From contig NZ_JAUOFB010000011.1 of NCBI RefSeq assembly GCF_030542105.1, positions 1 through 50,492 of the forward strand: a stretch of 50,492 nucleotides of DNA, read 5' to 3'. This stretch comes from Hymenobacter sp. BT730 (GTDB taxonomy: Bacteria > Bacteroidota > Bacteroidia > Cytophagales > Hymenobacteraceae). A model generated the notes under the pieces. That model was not told the origin of the DNA. It did not search any database and was given only the letters and a program-made list of their open reading frames with translations. The position numbers were made by a program, and so were the translations under genes. Positions 42,332-50,415 of the stretch are shown one piece after another; position 1 is the first letter of the stretch; each line of letters begins with the position of its first letter.

Positions 42332-44056
42332 ATGAAATCGATAAAAACCTGTGCGCTGGTGGTTTCCCTGCTGGCCGTTTCCTTCAGCTGCTCTGATAAG
42401 AACTTCCTGGACGTGTCGCCCAAAGGGACCCTGGCCGACGAGGACCTGAATACGCCCGCCAACATTGAGAAACAGGTTATTGCAGCCTATTCCCAGCTCG
42501 GCAACGACGTATACCGGGCACCCTACACCTCTATGTGGCCCTACGGCAACATCCGGGGCGGCGACGCCTACAAAGGCGGGGGCGGCACCGGCGACGTGGA
42601 TGCCTTCCATTTCTACGAAACCTTCACCTTCAACCGCCCCGACATCGGCAACACCGATGAGGTGTGGTTCCTGCTCTACATCGGCATTTCGCGCACCAAC
42701 GACGCCCTGCGCCGCCTGAATGCGGTAAGCGAAGCGGAGATGCCCAACAAGGCCGTGCGCCAGGGCGAAATGCGCTTTTTGCGGGGACACTTCTATTTTC
42801 TGCTGAAAGAGCTTTTCGGGCGAGTGCCCTACATCGACGAAACCATACCCACTTCGGATTATGGCAAAGTCTCAAACGTAGACCTGACCAAGGAACAGCT
42901 CTGGGACAAGATTGCCGAAGACTTCCGCTTTGCCGAAGCCAACGTGCCGGCCTCCCAGCCCGAAATCGGCCGCGTAACCAAATCGGCCGCGCAGGCCTAT
43001 CTGGCGAAAACCCTGCTGTATGCCGCTTACACCCAGAACGAGAGCCATACCGTAACGGGCACTGACCAGGCCAAGCTGCAGGAAGTGGTTCGGCTGACGG
43101 ATGAGGTAATCAGCTCGGGCAAGTACTCGCTGCACCCGGATTTTGCCACCAACTTCCTGTCTTCCGGCGATAATGGGTCCGAATCGGTGTTTGCCATTCA
43201 GTTCTCCCGCAACGATGGCACGCCCAAAGGGCGCACCCAGCGCGGCAACGAGCTGAACTACCCCATGAACCCGGACTACGGCTGCTGCAGCTTCCACCAG
43301 CCCAGCCAGAACCTGGTAAACGCCTTTAAGACCGATGCGCAGGGCCTGCCCATGTTCGCCACGTTCAACACCAGCGGTAACCTGACGGACTCCGCTGACT
43401 TCAAAAAGAACACCGTGGATCCCCGCCTGGACCACACCGTGGCCATCAACAGCCACCCCTACAAGTACGACCCCAACTTTGTGTTCCGCAACTCCTGGGT
43501 GCGCGTGCCGCAGGTGTACGGCTACTTCATGTCGATGAAGGAAACAGTGCTTCCCTCCGACCCCAGCTTTCAGAAGAATCCGCCCTTCATGAGCACTTCC
43601 AAGAACTGGGCGCTGATCCGCTACGCCGATGTGCTGCTCTGGAAGGCCGAAGCCCTGATTGAGCTCAACCGCCCCGCCGAGGCGCTGCCTTTGATCAACC
43701 AGATCCGGGAGCGGGCGCAGAACAGCACGGCCATGCTCAAGCAGAAAGACGGACAGGCCACATCCAACTACAAGATTGGCCTGTATCAGGCCGATAAATG
43801 GACGCAGGAATACGCCCGCGAAGCCCTGCGCTTTGAGCGCCGCCTGGAATTTGCCATGGAAGGCTACCGCTTTTTTGACCTGGTGCGCTGGGGCATTGCC
43901 GCCGAGTACCTGAACAACTACTTCACGGTGGAGAAAACCCGCCGCCAGTACCTGCAGGACGCCAAGTTCACGAAGGGCCGCGACGAGTACCTGCCCATTC
44001 CCCTGAATCAGATCAACTTCAGCAAGGGCCTGTACAAGCAGAATCCGGGCTGGTAA
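42332..44056 (+). CDS. susD: SusD/RagB-like surface glycan-binding lipoprotein
   Basis: A 574-aa SusD-family lipoprotein. The signal peptide MKSIKTCALVVSLLAVSFSC has its lipobox Cys at residue 20, followed by SDKNFLDVSPKGTL, a standard SusD start. Helical TPR-like parts are visible (RQGEMRFLRGHFYFLLKELFGRVPYID; YADVLLWKAEALIELNRPAEAL). The C-terminus, FDLVRWG...EYLPIPLNQI, is the family ending. It caps the SusC barrel and captures glycan at the cell surface. It begins 19 bp after susC, so the genes are translationally linked. No SusE-like binding protein gene follows. Confidence 0.95.
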   Translation: MKSIKTCALVVSLLAVSFSCSDKNFLDVSPKGTLADEDLNTPANIEKQVIAAYSQLGNDVYRAPYTSMWPYGNIRGGDAYKGGGGTGDVDAFHFYETFTFNRPDIGNTDEVWFLLYIGISRTNDALRRLNAVSEAEMPNKAVRQGEMRFLRGHFYFLLKELFGRVPYIDETIPTSDYGKVSNVDLTKEQLWDKIAEDFRFAEANVPASQPEIGRVTKSAAQAYLAKTLLYAAYTQNESHTVTGTDQAKLQEVVRLTDEVISSGKYSLHPDFATNFLSSGDNGSESVFAIQFSRNDGTPKGRTQRGNELNYPMNPDYGCCSFHQPSQNLVNAFKTDAQGLPMFATFNTSGNLTDSADFKKNTVDPRLDHTVAINSHPYKYDPNFVFRNSWVRVPQVYGYFMSMKETVLPSDPSFQKNPPFMSTSKNWALIRYADVLLWKAEALIELNRPAEALPLINQIRERAQNSTAMLKQKDGQATSNYKIGLYQADKWTQEYAREALRFERRLEFAMEGYRFFDLVRWGIAAEYLNNYFTVEKTRRQYLQDAKFTKGRDEYLPIPLNQINFSKGLYKQNPGW

Positions 44057-44319
44057 AACGTCCTTTTGTTAACGAGCTGGGGCAGGTGGGCGCGGCGGCG
44101 ATAAGTGGGTAAGGGCACTTTTCGCCCCGAGCAAAAATCGGCCGGTTATGGTGGGTAACTGGCCCGACCAAATGACCGGGGGCGAAGCCGCCGCAGCCGC
44201 CTGTGCCGGCTCAACAAAAACCTATGGTGCAACGAGTTGCGCTGGATAAGCAATTTTAATATCAACAGGGAAGTAGGTTGCTGAAGCCAGCAGCCCACCT
44301 TCCGCATCGAAATACCGCG
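44057..44319 (+). other. Intergenic region between susD and the MFS gene
   Basis: About 260 bp with no gene and no clear terminator. A second promoter for the intracellular genes could lie in the AT-rich part near 44255-44275. AACGTCC at 44059 resembles a recombination-site half but lacks the rest. Confidence 0.4.
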
Positions 44320-45645
44320 GTGAAAAACAGCAACGTCTTTTTCTGGTCCCTGGTGGTTGCCCTGGGGGGCTTTTTGTTCGGCTTTGATACAGCCGTGATT
44401 TCCGGGGCGGAGAAGGCCATTCAGCAGCTCTGGGGCCTGAGCACGGTGGAGCACGGCTTTACCATTGCCATTGCCCTGGTGGGCACCGTATTCGGGGCGG
44501 TGTTCGGCGGCCTGCCTTCCGATAAGCTGGGGCGCCGCAAAACCCTCATCATCATTGCCGTCCTTTATCTAGTATCGGCTTTAGGCGCCGCCCTTACCTC
44601 CAGCTGGGTGGCCTTCTTGGTGTTCCGTTTCCTGGGTGGCCTGGGCGTAGGTGCATCCTCCGTTACGGCTCCCCTGTACATCTCGGAGGTGTCGCCGGCC
44701 GCCCGCCGGGGCCGCATGGTGGCCATGTTCCAGTTCAACATTGTCTTTGGCATTCTGATAGCCTACCTCTCCAACTACCTGCTGACTGGCGTCGGCGAAA
44801 ATGACTGGCGCTGGATGCTGGGCGTGCAGGCCCTGCCGGCGCTGGCGTTCTTCCTGCTGCTGTTTCGGGTACCGGAAAGCCCCCGCTGGCTGCTGGGCCG
44901 CGGGCGTGTGGAAGAAGCGCGGGCCATTCTGAACCGTATAGATCCGACCACGGCCGACCAGGATGTAAACAGTATTCTGACGGCCAACGCCCTGGATGAA
45001 GCCGGCGGGGGCGAGTCGCTCTTTGCCCGCCAATACCGCACCCCAGTGATGCTGGCGGTGCTGTTCGCTGTCTTCAACCAAGTATCCGGTATCAACGCCA
45101 TTATCTACTACGCCCCGCGCATTTTTGAGATGACGGGTCTAGGTAAAGGCTCTGCGCTGCTTTCCTCGGCCGGTATCGGCCTGATCAACTTCCTGTTTAC
45201 GCTGCTGGCTATGAACTTCATTGACCGGTTCGGGCGCCGCAAGCTCATGCTCATTGGCTCGTTTGGGCTGATTGCCACGCTGGGGCTGGTGTCCCGCGCC
45301 TTCTACCTGCAGCAGTTTGGGGGCATGATGGTGCCGGTACTGCTCTTTGTGTACATAGCCTTCTTCGCCTTCTCGCAGGGAGCAGTTATCTGGGTATTCA
45401 TCTCCGAAATCTTCCCCAATACCGTGCGGGCCAAAGGTCAGGCCCTGGGCTCTTCCACCCACTGGGTTATGGCCTCTATCATTGCCTTCACCTTTCCCTA
45501 TTTTGCCGAGAAGCTGGGCGGCGGGCATACCTTCCTGTTTTTCTGCCTGATGATGGTGCTTCAGCTCATTTTTGTATGGCGCTTCATGCCGGAAACGAAA
45601 GGCACCTCCCTGGAGCAGCTGGAAAAAACGCTGGTCATCCACTAA
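44320..45645 (+). CDS. MFS sugar:proton symporter (probable fructose porter)
   Basis: A 441-aa major facilitator of the sugar porter family with 12 transmembrane segments. Signatures: GGFLFGFDTAVISGA in TM1, DKLGRRKTL in the loop after TM2, LGVGASSVTAPLYISEVSPAARRGRMV (PESPR-type family motifs), VPESPRWLLGRGR, QVSGINAIIYYAPRIFE in TM7, DRFGRRKLM, and a C-terminal PETKGTSLEQLE. The GTG at 44320 (VKNSNVFFW) is the best start. It imports the monosaccharide released in the periplasm, here most likely fructose, as proposed for BT1758 of the B. thetaiotaomicron fructan locus. The kinase gene follows after 137 bp. Confidence 0.92.
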   Translation: MKNSNVFFWSLVVALGGFLFGFDTAVISGAEKAIQQLWGLSTVEHGFTIAIALVGTVFGAVFGGLPSDKLGRRKTLIIIAVLYLVSALGAALTSSWVAFLVFRFLGGLGVGASSVTAPLYISEVSPAARRGRMVAMFQFNIVFGILIAYLSNYLLTGVGENDWRWMLGVQALPALAFFLLLFRVPESPRWLLGRGRVEEARAILNRIDPTTADQDVNSILTANALDEAGGGESLFARQYRTPVMLAVLFAVFNQVSGINAIIYYAPRIFEMTGLGKGSALLSSAGIGLINFLFTLLAMNFIDRFGRRKLMLIGSFGLIATLGLVSRAFYLQQFGGMMVPVLLFVYIAFFAFSQGAVIWVFISEIFPNTVRAKGQALGSSTHWVMASIIAFTFPYFAEKLGGGHTFLFFCLMMVLQLIFVWRFMPETKGTSLEQLEKTLVIH

Positions 45646-45782
45646 ACTTCCCACTAAGCGTCGTAGCGAGAGTAGTTGATAAACCTTACCGGGACGGAAA
45701 ACAGATTACTGCATCAGCCCCTAAGGTGCTAAACCCCCGCTCGGGATGACGCCCTTTTTTCATCAACTGACAGCCACAGGTT

Positions 45783-46682
45783 ATGCCTAATGAGAAGAAA
45801 ATAGTTTGTTTCGGCGAAATCCTCTGGGACGTGCTGCCCACGGGAAAGCAGCCCGGCGGCGCGCCCTTCAACGTGGCCGTGCACCTGAATCAGCTGGGCG
45901 TGCCCGCGCAGCTCATCACCCGGGTGGGCGACGACGAGCTGGGCACCGAGCTGGTGGAATTTGTGACCTCCAAAGGCATTCGGCCCGATTATGTGCAGCT
46001 GGGCAAAACGCACCTTACCGGGGTGGTAAAGGCGAATGTGGATGATGCCAACGAGGTAACGTATAAAATTGTGCACCCCGTGGCCTGGGACTACATTCAG
46101 CACGACCCGGCCCTGGACGAGCTGGTAGCACAGGCCGATATGTTTGTGTACGGCAGCCTGGCGGCCCGCAGCCTGGCCACCCGCGAAACCCTCTACCGCC
46201 TGCTGGAGCACGCAAGGTTCCGGGTCTTTGACGTGAACATGCGCCCGCCTCACTATACCAGGGAAGTAGTGAAATACCTGCTGGGCAAAGCCGACCTGGT
46301 GAAGATGAACCACCACGAGCTGGCGGAAATCATGAGCTGGTTTGGGGAGGAAACCGACCCCGCCGCCGCCATGCAGTGGCTGGCCGCCCGCTTCGACCTG
46401 CAAGGCGTGTGCGTTACCTGCGGCGCCGACGGGGCCCTGCTCTGGACCAACGAACAGTTATATCGCGCCCCGGGCGTTGCCGTCGAGGTAAAAGACACCA
46501 TTGGCAGCGGCGACGCCTTTCTGGCGGCCCTGCTGAAAGGCTGGCTGGCCGGGCAGGAGCCGGGCGAGAACCTGCGGTTTGCCTGCGCTACCGGCGCGCT
46601 GGTGGCTACCCACCTGGGGGCCACGCCGGTCATTAGTGCGGCTGATGTGCGCAATTTGCTGCAGGAGCGCGCCGCACTTTAA
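45783..46682 (+). CDS. Fructokinase, PfkB family
   Basis: A 299-aa ribokinase/PfkB carbohydrate kinase that phosphorylates fructose to fructose-6-phosphate with ATP in the cytoplasm. Substrate-side motif: GGAPFNVAVHLNQLG (~27-41). The ATP and anion hole motif is DTIGSGDAFLAALL, with the catalytic Asp near 244. The length suits fructokinase. The ATG at 45783 is followed by the usual PNEKKIVCFGEILWDVLP start. It links fructan breakdown to glycolysis and lies between the porter and the GH32 gene (50 bp to the latter). Confidence 0.93.
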   Translation: MPNEKKIVCFGEILWDVLPTGKQPGGAPFNVAVHLNQLGVPAQLITRVGDDELGTELVEFVTSKGIRPDYVQLGKTHLTGVVKANVDDANEVTYKIVHPVAWDYIQHDPALDELVAQADMFVYGSLAARSLATRETLYRLLEHARFRVFDVNMRPPHYTREVVKYLLGKADLVKMNHHELAEIMSWFGEETDPAAAMQWLAARFDLQGVCVTCGADGALLWTNEQLYRAPGVAVEVKDTIGSGDAFLAALLKGWLAGQEPGENLRFACATGALVATHLGATPVISAADVRNLLQERAAL

Positions 46683-46732
46683 AGCTCCCTGGCCTGCTCC
46701 TTATCCTCTTTGTACTTCCTTTCCAGTATCCC

Positions 46733-48271
46733 ATGAAAAACTGCCTCCTGTTAGCCCTGTCCCTGGCTTTAACGGTTCAGATAAGCCAGGCCCAGACGCC
46801 GGCTGCCAAGCCGGCCATACCCCCGGCCACGCCCCAGTTCCGCCCGGCCTACCACTTCAGCCCGGCCAGAATGTGGATGAACGACCCCAATGGGATGGTG
46901 TACTACAAGGGCACCTATCACCTGTTCTTCCAGCACTACCCCGACGGTATGGAGTGGGGCCCCATGCACTGGGGCCACGCCACCAGCCCCGACCTGGTGC
47001 ACTGGCAGGAGCAGCCCATTGCCCTGTTCCCGGATAAGTTGGGCTGGATTTTCTCCGGCAGCGCGGTGGTGGATGAAAACAACACCTCCGGCTTCGGCAA
47101 AAACGGGCAGGTGCCCCTGGTGGCCATCTTCACGCACCACAACGCCGAGGAGGAAAAGAAGAAAACCAACAAGCACCAGTACCAGAGCCTGGCTTACAGC
47201 CTGGATGAGGGCAAGACCTGGACCAAGTACGAGGGCAACCCGGTGCTAAACAACCCCGGCATTCCGGACTTCCGCGACCCAAAAGTAAGCTGGCATGCCC
47301 CCAGCAAAAAGTGGGTGATGACCCTGGCCACCAAGGACCGCATCACCTTTTTCTCCTCTCCCAACCTGAAAGAGTGGACTAAGGAAAGTGAGTTTGGCGA
47401 AAAGCTGGGTGCCCACGGCGGGGTATGGGAATGCCCCGATCTGTTTCCCCTCACCCTGGAAGGTAAAACCCACTGGGTGCTGCTGGTGAGCATAAATCCC
47501 GGCGGCCCCAACAGCGGCTCGGCCACCCAGTACTTTATCGGGCAGTTTGATGGCAAGACTTTTACGCCCGCTGACACCCAAACTAAGTGGGTGGATTATG
47601 GCAAGGATGATTATGCGGGTGTCACCTATAATAACACCGGCGCGCGGCGCATTTTCCAAGGTTGGATGAGCAATTGGGAATACGCCAACCAGGTCCCTAC
47701 CTCTCCCTGGCGCAATGCCATGACGGTACCCCGGGAGCTGGCTCTGCGCCAAGTGGGCGCGGATCTGTGGCTTACCTCGCAGCCCGTGAAGGAAGTAAGC
47801 CAGGCACTGCAGACCGGCAGTGTGAAGCTGCAAAAGCTGGCCGTGCTGAAGGAGCTTGACCTGAGCAGCAAGCTGCCTAACCTAGGCGACAAGTTCCAGC
47901 TCAAGCTCAGCACCAAGCTGCTGAAGGACTTTTCCCTTATCCTGTCCAATAGCCGGGGCGATGAGCTGGTTATCGGCTATGATCAGAAAGCCAATGCCTA
48001 CTACATAGACCGGAGCAAGTCCGGAATGGTCGCTTTCAGCGACAAGTTTCCGGGCCGTCACGCCGGGCCCCGTCGGGCGGTAACACCGGGGGCTGATCTG
48101 ACGCTGCTGTTTGATGCTTCCTCCGTTGAGCTGTTCGCTGATAATGGTCTGACCGTGTTAACCGAACTCTACTTCCCCCATGAGCCGCTCACCAAACTCA
48201 AAGTGAAGTCAAGTGCCGGCGTACTTATTCAGGAGCTAAACTATGCTCGCTTGGCCAACGTTGTTAAATAG
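46733..48271 (+). CDS. GH32 fructan hydrolase (levanase/inulinase/invertase)
   Basis: A 512-aa glycoside hydrolase family 32 enzyme with a signal peptide (MKNCLLLALSLALTVQISQA, cleavage near AQ). The catalytic triad is visible: nucleophile Asp51 in WMNDPNG, transition-state stabiliser in FRDPK (Asp182), and acid/base Glu233 in WECPDLF. A five-bladed propeller is followed by a beta-sandwich from ~360 (LSSKLPNLGDKFQL to the end). It cleaves beta-fructosides such as levan, inulin or sucrose to fructose in the periplasm or outside. Endo versus exo action cannot be told from sequence. It ends the locus and is followed by a strong terminator. Confidence 0.95.
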   Translation: MKNCLLLALSLALTVQISQAQTPAAKPAIPPATPQFRPAYHFSPARMWMNDPNGMVYYKGTYHLFFQHYPDGMEWGPMHWGHATSPDLVHWQEQPIALFPDKLGWIFSGSAVVDENNTSGFGKNGQVPLVAIFTHHNAEEEKKKTNKHQYQSLAYSLDEGKTWTKYEGNPVLNNPGIPDFRDPKVSWHAPSKKWVMTLATKDRITFFSSPNLKEWTKESEFGEKLGAHGGVWECPDLFPLTLEGKTHWVLLVSINPGGPNSGSATQYFIGQFDGKTFTPADTQTKWVDYGKDDYAGVTYNNTGARRIFQGWMSNWEYANQVPTSPWRNAMTVPRELALRQVGADLWLTSQPVKEVSQALQTGSVKLQKLAVLKELDLSSKLPNLGDKFQLKLSTKLLKDFSLILSNSRGDELVIGYDQKANAYYIDRSKSGMVAFSDKFPGRHAGPRRAVTPGADLTLLFDASSVELFADNGLTVLTELYFPHEPLTKLKVKSSAGVLIQELNYARLANVVK

Positions 48272-48325
48272 GCGGCTCAGCAGTTGGTCAGGCCATGCGC
48301 CTAGCAGTGGCATAAGCTCTTAATG

Positions 48326-48376
48326 CAAGCATACAAAAAGGACCGGCGTCTGACGCCGGTCCTTTTTGTATGCTTG
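48326..48376. terminator. Perfect 25-bp bidirectional hairpin terminator
   Basis: Arms 48326-48350 and 48352-48376 are perfect reverse complements around one T. The central GC-rich part (GGACCGGCGTC) is flanked by A5 and T5 runs, so it can terminate in both directions. It separates the fructan locus from the minus-strand NUDIX gene. Confidence 0.92.
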
Positions 48377-48506
48377 GGTAGCTCGGATCGGCCTGCAGCA
48401 GGCGCCCTATCAGCATGGCAGCGGGCTTGTAGACGGTAACGGGCCCGCATGGTGCCTGATCGGACGAAAATGGAGAAGTTCACAAGAAGGCACTTAGCAT
48501 AATTCG

Positions 48507-48518
48507 ACTTATCGGACT
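48507..48518 (+). repeat. ACTTATCGGACT repeat, copy 1
   Basis: This 12-mer recurs exactly at 50021-50032. Its core CTTATCGGAC recurs, inverted, at 795-804. Copies 1 and 2 bracket the NUDIX-DeoR pair in direct orientation. They may be regulator sites or cassette boundaries. Confidence 0.45.
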
Positions 48519-48577
48519 TGGATAGCGGCGAGTGGCTCGGTTCTGCGACCCGTACGCTTGGCGCAATCGCTTTCTCC

Positions 48578-49162
48578 TCAGGCCAGGGCCGCGGTCAGCT
48601 GCTGCAGGCGTAAATACTGCAAGAGCATAATAGTCTTGCCATCTTGAATTTCGCCGGTGGCCACCATCGCCAGGGCCTGGGACAGCGGCAGCTCCAGGAT
48701 CTCAATTTCTTCTTCCTCGATGCCGCCCCCACCCCGTTGCTCGGTGAGTGGGGAGTATTCGGCCAGGTAGAAGTACAAGCGCTCGGTCACCGAACCGGGA
48801 CTCATGTAGGCTTCCATGACTTTTTGCACTGCCGTCAGCCGGTAACCGGTTTCCTCTTCTGTCTCGCGCAGGATGGCCACGTCGGGGTGCTCGTCGTCCA
48901 GCAGCCCGGCGCAGGTTTCAATCAGCAGCCCCGTCGGATGGCCATTGACGAAGGTGGGCAGCCGAAACTGCCGGGTCAGAATAACCGTGTCGGCCGCCGG
49001 GTGGTGCAGCAAAATGGTGGCCCCGTTGCCCCGGTCGTAGGCTTCGCGTGACTGGGTTTCCCAAGTGCCATTTTTGCGCTGGTACGCAAAGGTGAATTTG
49101 CGCAGCGTGTACCAGTTATCGGACAATACTTCAGGTTTTTGCAGGCGAATGCGTTCGTTCAT
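48578..49162 (-). CDS. NUDIX hydrolase, NudK-like
   Basis: A 194-aa NUDIX pyrophosphatase. The NUDIX box is complete in outline: GLLDDEHPDVAILRETEEETGY (~107-128; G-x5-E-x5-[UA]-x-REx2EEx-GU with slight changes). The N-terminal MNERIRLQKPEVLSDNWYTLRKFTFAY and the GNGATILLHH region match NudK, which hydrolyses GDP-mannose or related nucleotide sugars. The start at 49162 is chosen because upstream in-frame sequence runs into the divergent deoR gene. It is divergent from deoR over a 72-bp gap, so the DeoR protein probably controls both. Confidence 0.85.
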   Translation of the reverse strand: MNERIRLQKPEVLSDNWYTLRKFTFAYQRKNGTWETQSREAYDRGNGATILLHHPAADTVILTRQFRLPTFVNGHPTGLLIETCAGLLDDEHPDVAILRETEEETGYRLTAVQKVMEAYMSPGSVTERLYFYLAEYSPLTEQRGGGGIEEEEIEILELPLSQALAMVATGEIQDGKTIMLLQYLRLQQLTAALA

Positions 49163-49234
49163 ATTAATTCGATTGTTCGTTTGTGTTCGAGTATGTTTCT
49201 TTGTGATTGTATAGGAGCAAGTAACAGCAAACCC
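49163..49234. promoter_or_regulatory. Divergent NUDIX/deoR promoter region
   Basis: A 72-bp intergenic region with repeated GTTCG and TTTGTG words (GTTCGTTTGTGTTCGAG near 49174-49190), suitable as a DeoR operator. TTCTTTGTG near 49197 could be part of the deoR promoter. This is inference from position. Confidence 0.4.
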
Positions 49235-49987
49235 ATGAATTCTCCATTGCGCAAGCAGTATTTGTTGGCCGCCTTGGCCCAGCACGGCAGCCTGGAAGTG
49301 GCGCCCGCCGCCCAGCAGTTACAGACTACTCCCCTTACGATTCGCCGGGATTTAGCGCAGCTGGCAGCCGAGGGGTTGGTCGTGCGCACCCACGGCGGGG
49401 CTGTGCTCCCGAGTGTGGTGCGGAATCCGGTGGCCTTCACCCGCAAATCGACGGTGTATGCCGCCGAGAAAGCGGCTATCTGTCAGCGGGCCGCCGCGCA
49501 GATTGCGGCGGGGGATACGATTTTCATCGACTGCGGCAGCACCACTTTCCCCCTCTGCCCACTCATCCGCCACCTGGCGATTCGCGTGGTCACAAATTCG
49601 CTGCCCGTACTCTTCGAGTTGGTGGGGTCGGCCGTGCAGGTCGTGCTCGCCGGTGGGGAGGTGGATGCCGAGCGCCAGGCGATGCACGGCACCGTGGCGG
49701 TGGAGCAGCTGAAGCGCTACCGCGTGGACAAAGCCTTTCTAGGAGTGGACGGGCTCTCGCTGCAGCGTGGGTTGAGCGCGAACAGCGAAGCGGAAGCCGC
49801 CATTAGCCTGGCAGTGGCCGGAGCAGCCAGCCACGTATACCTGCTGTGTGATGCGAGTAAATTAGAGCAAGAAAAATACTTCCAGTTCGCGCCCCTCACC
49901 CTGGTCGACACCTTGATTACCGATGCCCGCGCGTCCCCGGCCTTACTGGCCCAGTATCGGGAAGCGGGCATAGAGGTGCTCGTCTAG
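49235..49987 (+). CDS. DeoR-family transcriptional regulator
   Basis: A 250-aa DeoR repressor. The N-terminal winged HTH is RKQYLLAALAQHGSLEVAPAAQQLQTTPLTIRRDLAQLAAEGLVVRTHGGAVLP (~5-58). The C-terminal sugar-phosphate sensor domain has IFIDCGSTTFPLCPLI, VVTNSLPVLFEL, VDKAFLGVDGLSLQRGLSANSEAEAAI and LLCDASKLEQEKYF. Such regulators respond to phosphorylated sugars. The ATG at 49235 matches the family start. An upstream in-frame start would overlap the NUDIX gene. Next to a fructan locus it may respond to a fructose phosphate, but its visible target is the NUDIX gene. Confidence 0.92.
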   Translation: MNSPLRKQYLLAALAQHGSLEVAPAAQQLQTTPLTIRRDLAQLAAEGLVVRTHGGAVLPSVVRNPVAFTRKSTVYAAEKAAICQRAAAQIAAGDTIFIDCGSTTFPLCPLIRHLAIRVVTNSLPVLFELVGSAVQVVLAGGEVDAERQAMHGTVAVEQLKRYRVDKAFLGVDGLSLQRGLSANSEAEAAISLAVAGAASHVYLLCDASKLEQEKYFQFAPLTLVDTLITDARASPALLAQYREAGIEVLV

Positions 49988-50020
49988 TCTCCTAACACAG
50001 CCAAGCTGAACGTAACGTTT

Positions 50021-50032
50021 ACTTATCGGACT
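50021..50032 (+). repeat. ACTTATCGGACT repeat, copy 2
   Basis: Exact repeat of 48507-48518, 33 bp after the deoR stop. The preceding bases (GTAACGTTTACTTATCGGAC) align with 15 of 20 positions of the left half of site S1, so this could also be a degenerate member of the recombination-site family. Confidence 0.45.
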
Positions 50033-50411
50033 AATAAGCTGATATTTTGTCCACGAATAGCCATTCAAATTCTATCGTTAGCTGCAGCTCTGGCGCCTCT
50101 ACTTTCAACACTAAATGTTCTGCCCTTCGAACAAGCGTAATGTCGCAGTGCCTGCAAAATGTTGCCCCTTGTAAGCTTGCTGCTTTGATGTTGATTCGGC
50201 GTAAAGAGATGGAGACCGTATTGAAGCCGTTGGCAGTCCACTTCAATGGTGGTTTAGACGGGGAATTCAGTGGACTGAAGCGAATAACCACCTGCGTATA
50301 GCCATTAAATTCAAAGTTGACTTCATGAAGTAGTCCACCTTGCAACGCCGGCATCTCTGGCCCATACACGGCTTCTATGGCTTTATAATCTTCGGCTAGT
50401 TGGTACCACAT
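50031..50411 (-). CDS. Imm50-like immunity protein
   Basis: A 126-aa cytoplasmic protein. The start MWYQLAEDYKAIEAVYG, then LLHEVNFEFNGYTQVVIRF, KPPLKWTANGFNTVSISL and the later CDITL and IEFEWLFVD stretches follow the pattern I know for immunity protein family Imm50 of polymorphic toxin systems. Such proteins neutralise a cognate toxin delivered by competitors. No toxin gene is present on the plasmid, so it would be an orphan immunity gene. It lies next to the circle junction and is divergent from the secreted hypothetical at 197. The assignment is by pattern recall. Confidence 0.6.
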   Translation of the reverse strand: MWYQLAEDYKAIEAVYGPEMPALQGGLLHEVNFEFNGYTQVVIRFSPLNSPSKPPLKWTANGFNTVSISLRRINIKAASLQGATFCRHCDITLVRRAEHLVLKVEAPELQLTIEFEWLFVDKISAY

Positions 50412-50415
50412 GGTT

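Noticed and set aside
44059..44080. Sixth recombination-like site after susD
   Set aside because: AACGTCCTTTTGTTAACG matches only the centre and part of one arm. No second arm is recognisable.
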